DNA from: Aptenodytes patagonicus
Lineage: Eukaryota > Chordata > Aves > Sphenisciformes > Spheniscidae
Assembly (NCBI RefSeq): GCF_965638725.1
Contig: NC_134950.1
Location: 168,854,853-168,918,852 of the forward strand
Direction of reading: 5' to 3'
Length of the DNA: 64,000 nucleotides
Shown piece after piece: positions 63,301 through 64,000 of the stretch (positions are counted from its first letter, which is position 1; the number at the start of each line of letters is the position of its first letter). Both the position numbers and the translations under genes were made by a program. The notes under the pieces are model-generated. The model had not been told where the DNA came from and ran no database searches. It worked only from the letters and a program-made list of their open reading frames with translations.

Positions 63301-64000
63301 ACGTTGGGATGGGAAGAGTGAGGAGGGAGAGAGCACTGCCGTTTTGCTTGATCTTTGGATGTGAAACAGCCCCAGAGCTCGGCTGGTCCCAGCCCAGGCT
63401 TCTGCTGATGTTTTCCGGTGCTGTTTGGAGTCTGCTCTTCAAAAAGTCCCCTTGGTTGTGTGCGATACAGGCAAAGACTTGGGGCACAAGGGTATTTCAT
63501 GGGGAACAGAGGAAGCCCCTGGTTGCTGAAACACAGCCTTCCACCCAATCTTACTTATTTCTAGAGAAATAACTTCATCTGAAGAAACACAGACCATCTC
63601 CAGAAATTCATGCTCCTTGGGCGAACCAGATGGATGGGAACATGAGACTTCCCTTGCTCTCACAGCCACCAGCATGCAGAGGTCCCATGGATGAGCACCG
63701 CATGTCTGGCTCTCACCGTGGCCTCCCAGCACCGCAGAGTGGGGCAGCATGGAGCTGCTGGGGTGACAGTGCATGGAAACCGAGGCACTGAGCAGTGCAG
63801 GTGCCCAGCGAGCAAGGACATGAGCTGAACCCTCCGCTCCTCATCCCAGCATGGTGTTTTCACCACAGCGATGTCTTCCCTCCTGCATTAATCAGTGGAA
63901 ATGGCCAAAAACCCAAAAGGGAAGGTTAAAACCCCATCAGTTTATGCCCCTCCCCCCAAAAATCATGGCATCGTTGTGCAGCCCAGACTATGGCCACAGA
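60365..64000 (-). other. HHATL upstream intron reaching the window edge
   Basis: I looked on the - strand for the conserved segment that should precede VSTREL ([20 protein letters not shown] in human) and for other HHATL exons and found none up to 64000. The stretch therefore seems to be one intron of at least 3.6 kb. It holds the CR1 fragment at 61.55 kb. Confidence 0.55.
61552..61810 (-). mobile_element. CR1 LINE 3' fragment in HHATL intron
   Basis: The + strand reads CATAGAATCATTTAGGTTGG, then 'aaggacccttaagatcatcaagtccaaccattaa', 'ccactaaaccatgtccctaagcaccacgtctacacg', 'ctccagggatggggactccaccacttccctgggcagcctg', 'cctaatatccaatctaaacctcccctggcg'. This is the antisense of a CR1 3' end. Same subfamily as the copy at 10.08 kb, but longer. 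Confidence 0.93.

Overview
The window is vertebrate nuclear DNA, almost certainly from a bird. The evidence is chicken-repeat-1 (CR1) LINE fragments with the typical 'catagaat' 3' end, small GT-AG introns, a very GC-rich and homopolymer-rich first exon, and three recognisable vertebrate genes. It is a block of conserved synteny with human 3p22.1: ZBTB47, then KLHL40, then HHATL. I see no bacterial, phage, CRISPR or plasmid features.

Layout. Positions 1-12,600 have no gene I can support. They hold a striking 200-bp near-perfect inverted repeat (1791-2449), several CR1 fragments (a young one at 6258-7035) and small tandem duplications. A CpG-island promoter at about 12.88-15.4 kb starts ZBTB47 on the + strand. 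Its first exon ends exactly at the initiator ATG (13571-13573). A 10.3-kb intron with a 40-bp minisatellite at its end follows. The large exon 2 (BTB domain, acidic region, first zinc fingers) is at 23916-25289, and four further zinc-finger exons run to a stop at 30466. The spliced ZBTB47 reading frame is 717 codons, with one BTB domain and nine C2H2/C2HC fingers.

The - strand then carries KLHL40 (47806 down to 38278, six exons, 619 codons: BTB, BACK, kelch repeats). It has a TATA-box promoter with E-boxes and an MCAT-like element near 48.0-48.14 kb. Further right, also on the - strand, are the last six coding exons of HHATL (60364 down to 54407, 272 codons). Its 5' exons lie beyond the right edge.

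ZBTB47 is a nuclear zinc-finger protein with the architecture of a transcription factor. KLHL40 and HHATL are both striated-muscle genes: a CUL3-family kelch protein protecting thin-filament proteins, and a membrane-bound O-acyltransferase-like protein of the sarcoplasmic reticulum. To my knowledge KLHL40 lies on the same strand as ZBTB47 in mammals and converges on HHATL. Here it is flipped, converging on ZBTB47 and head-to-tail with HHATL. That local inversion, the fold-back repeat, the unusual ZBTB47 5' leader and the minisatellites bracketing ZBTB47 exon 2 are the main points for follow-up. All exon borders come from reading GT-AG sites with continuous reading frames and remembered human orthologues. 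Transcript ends are much less certain.
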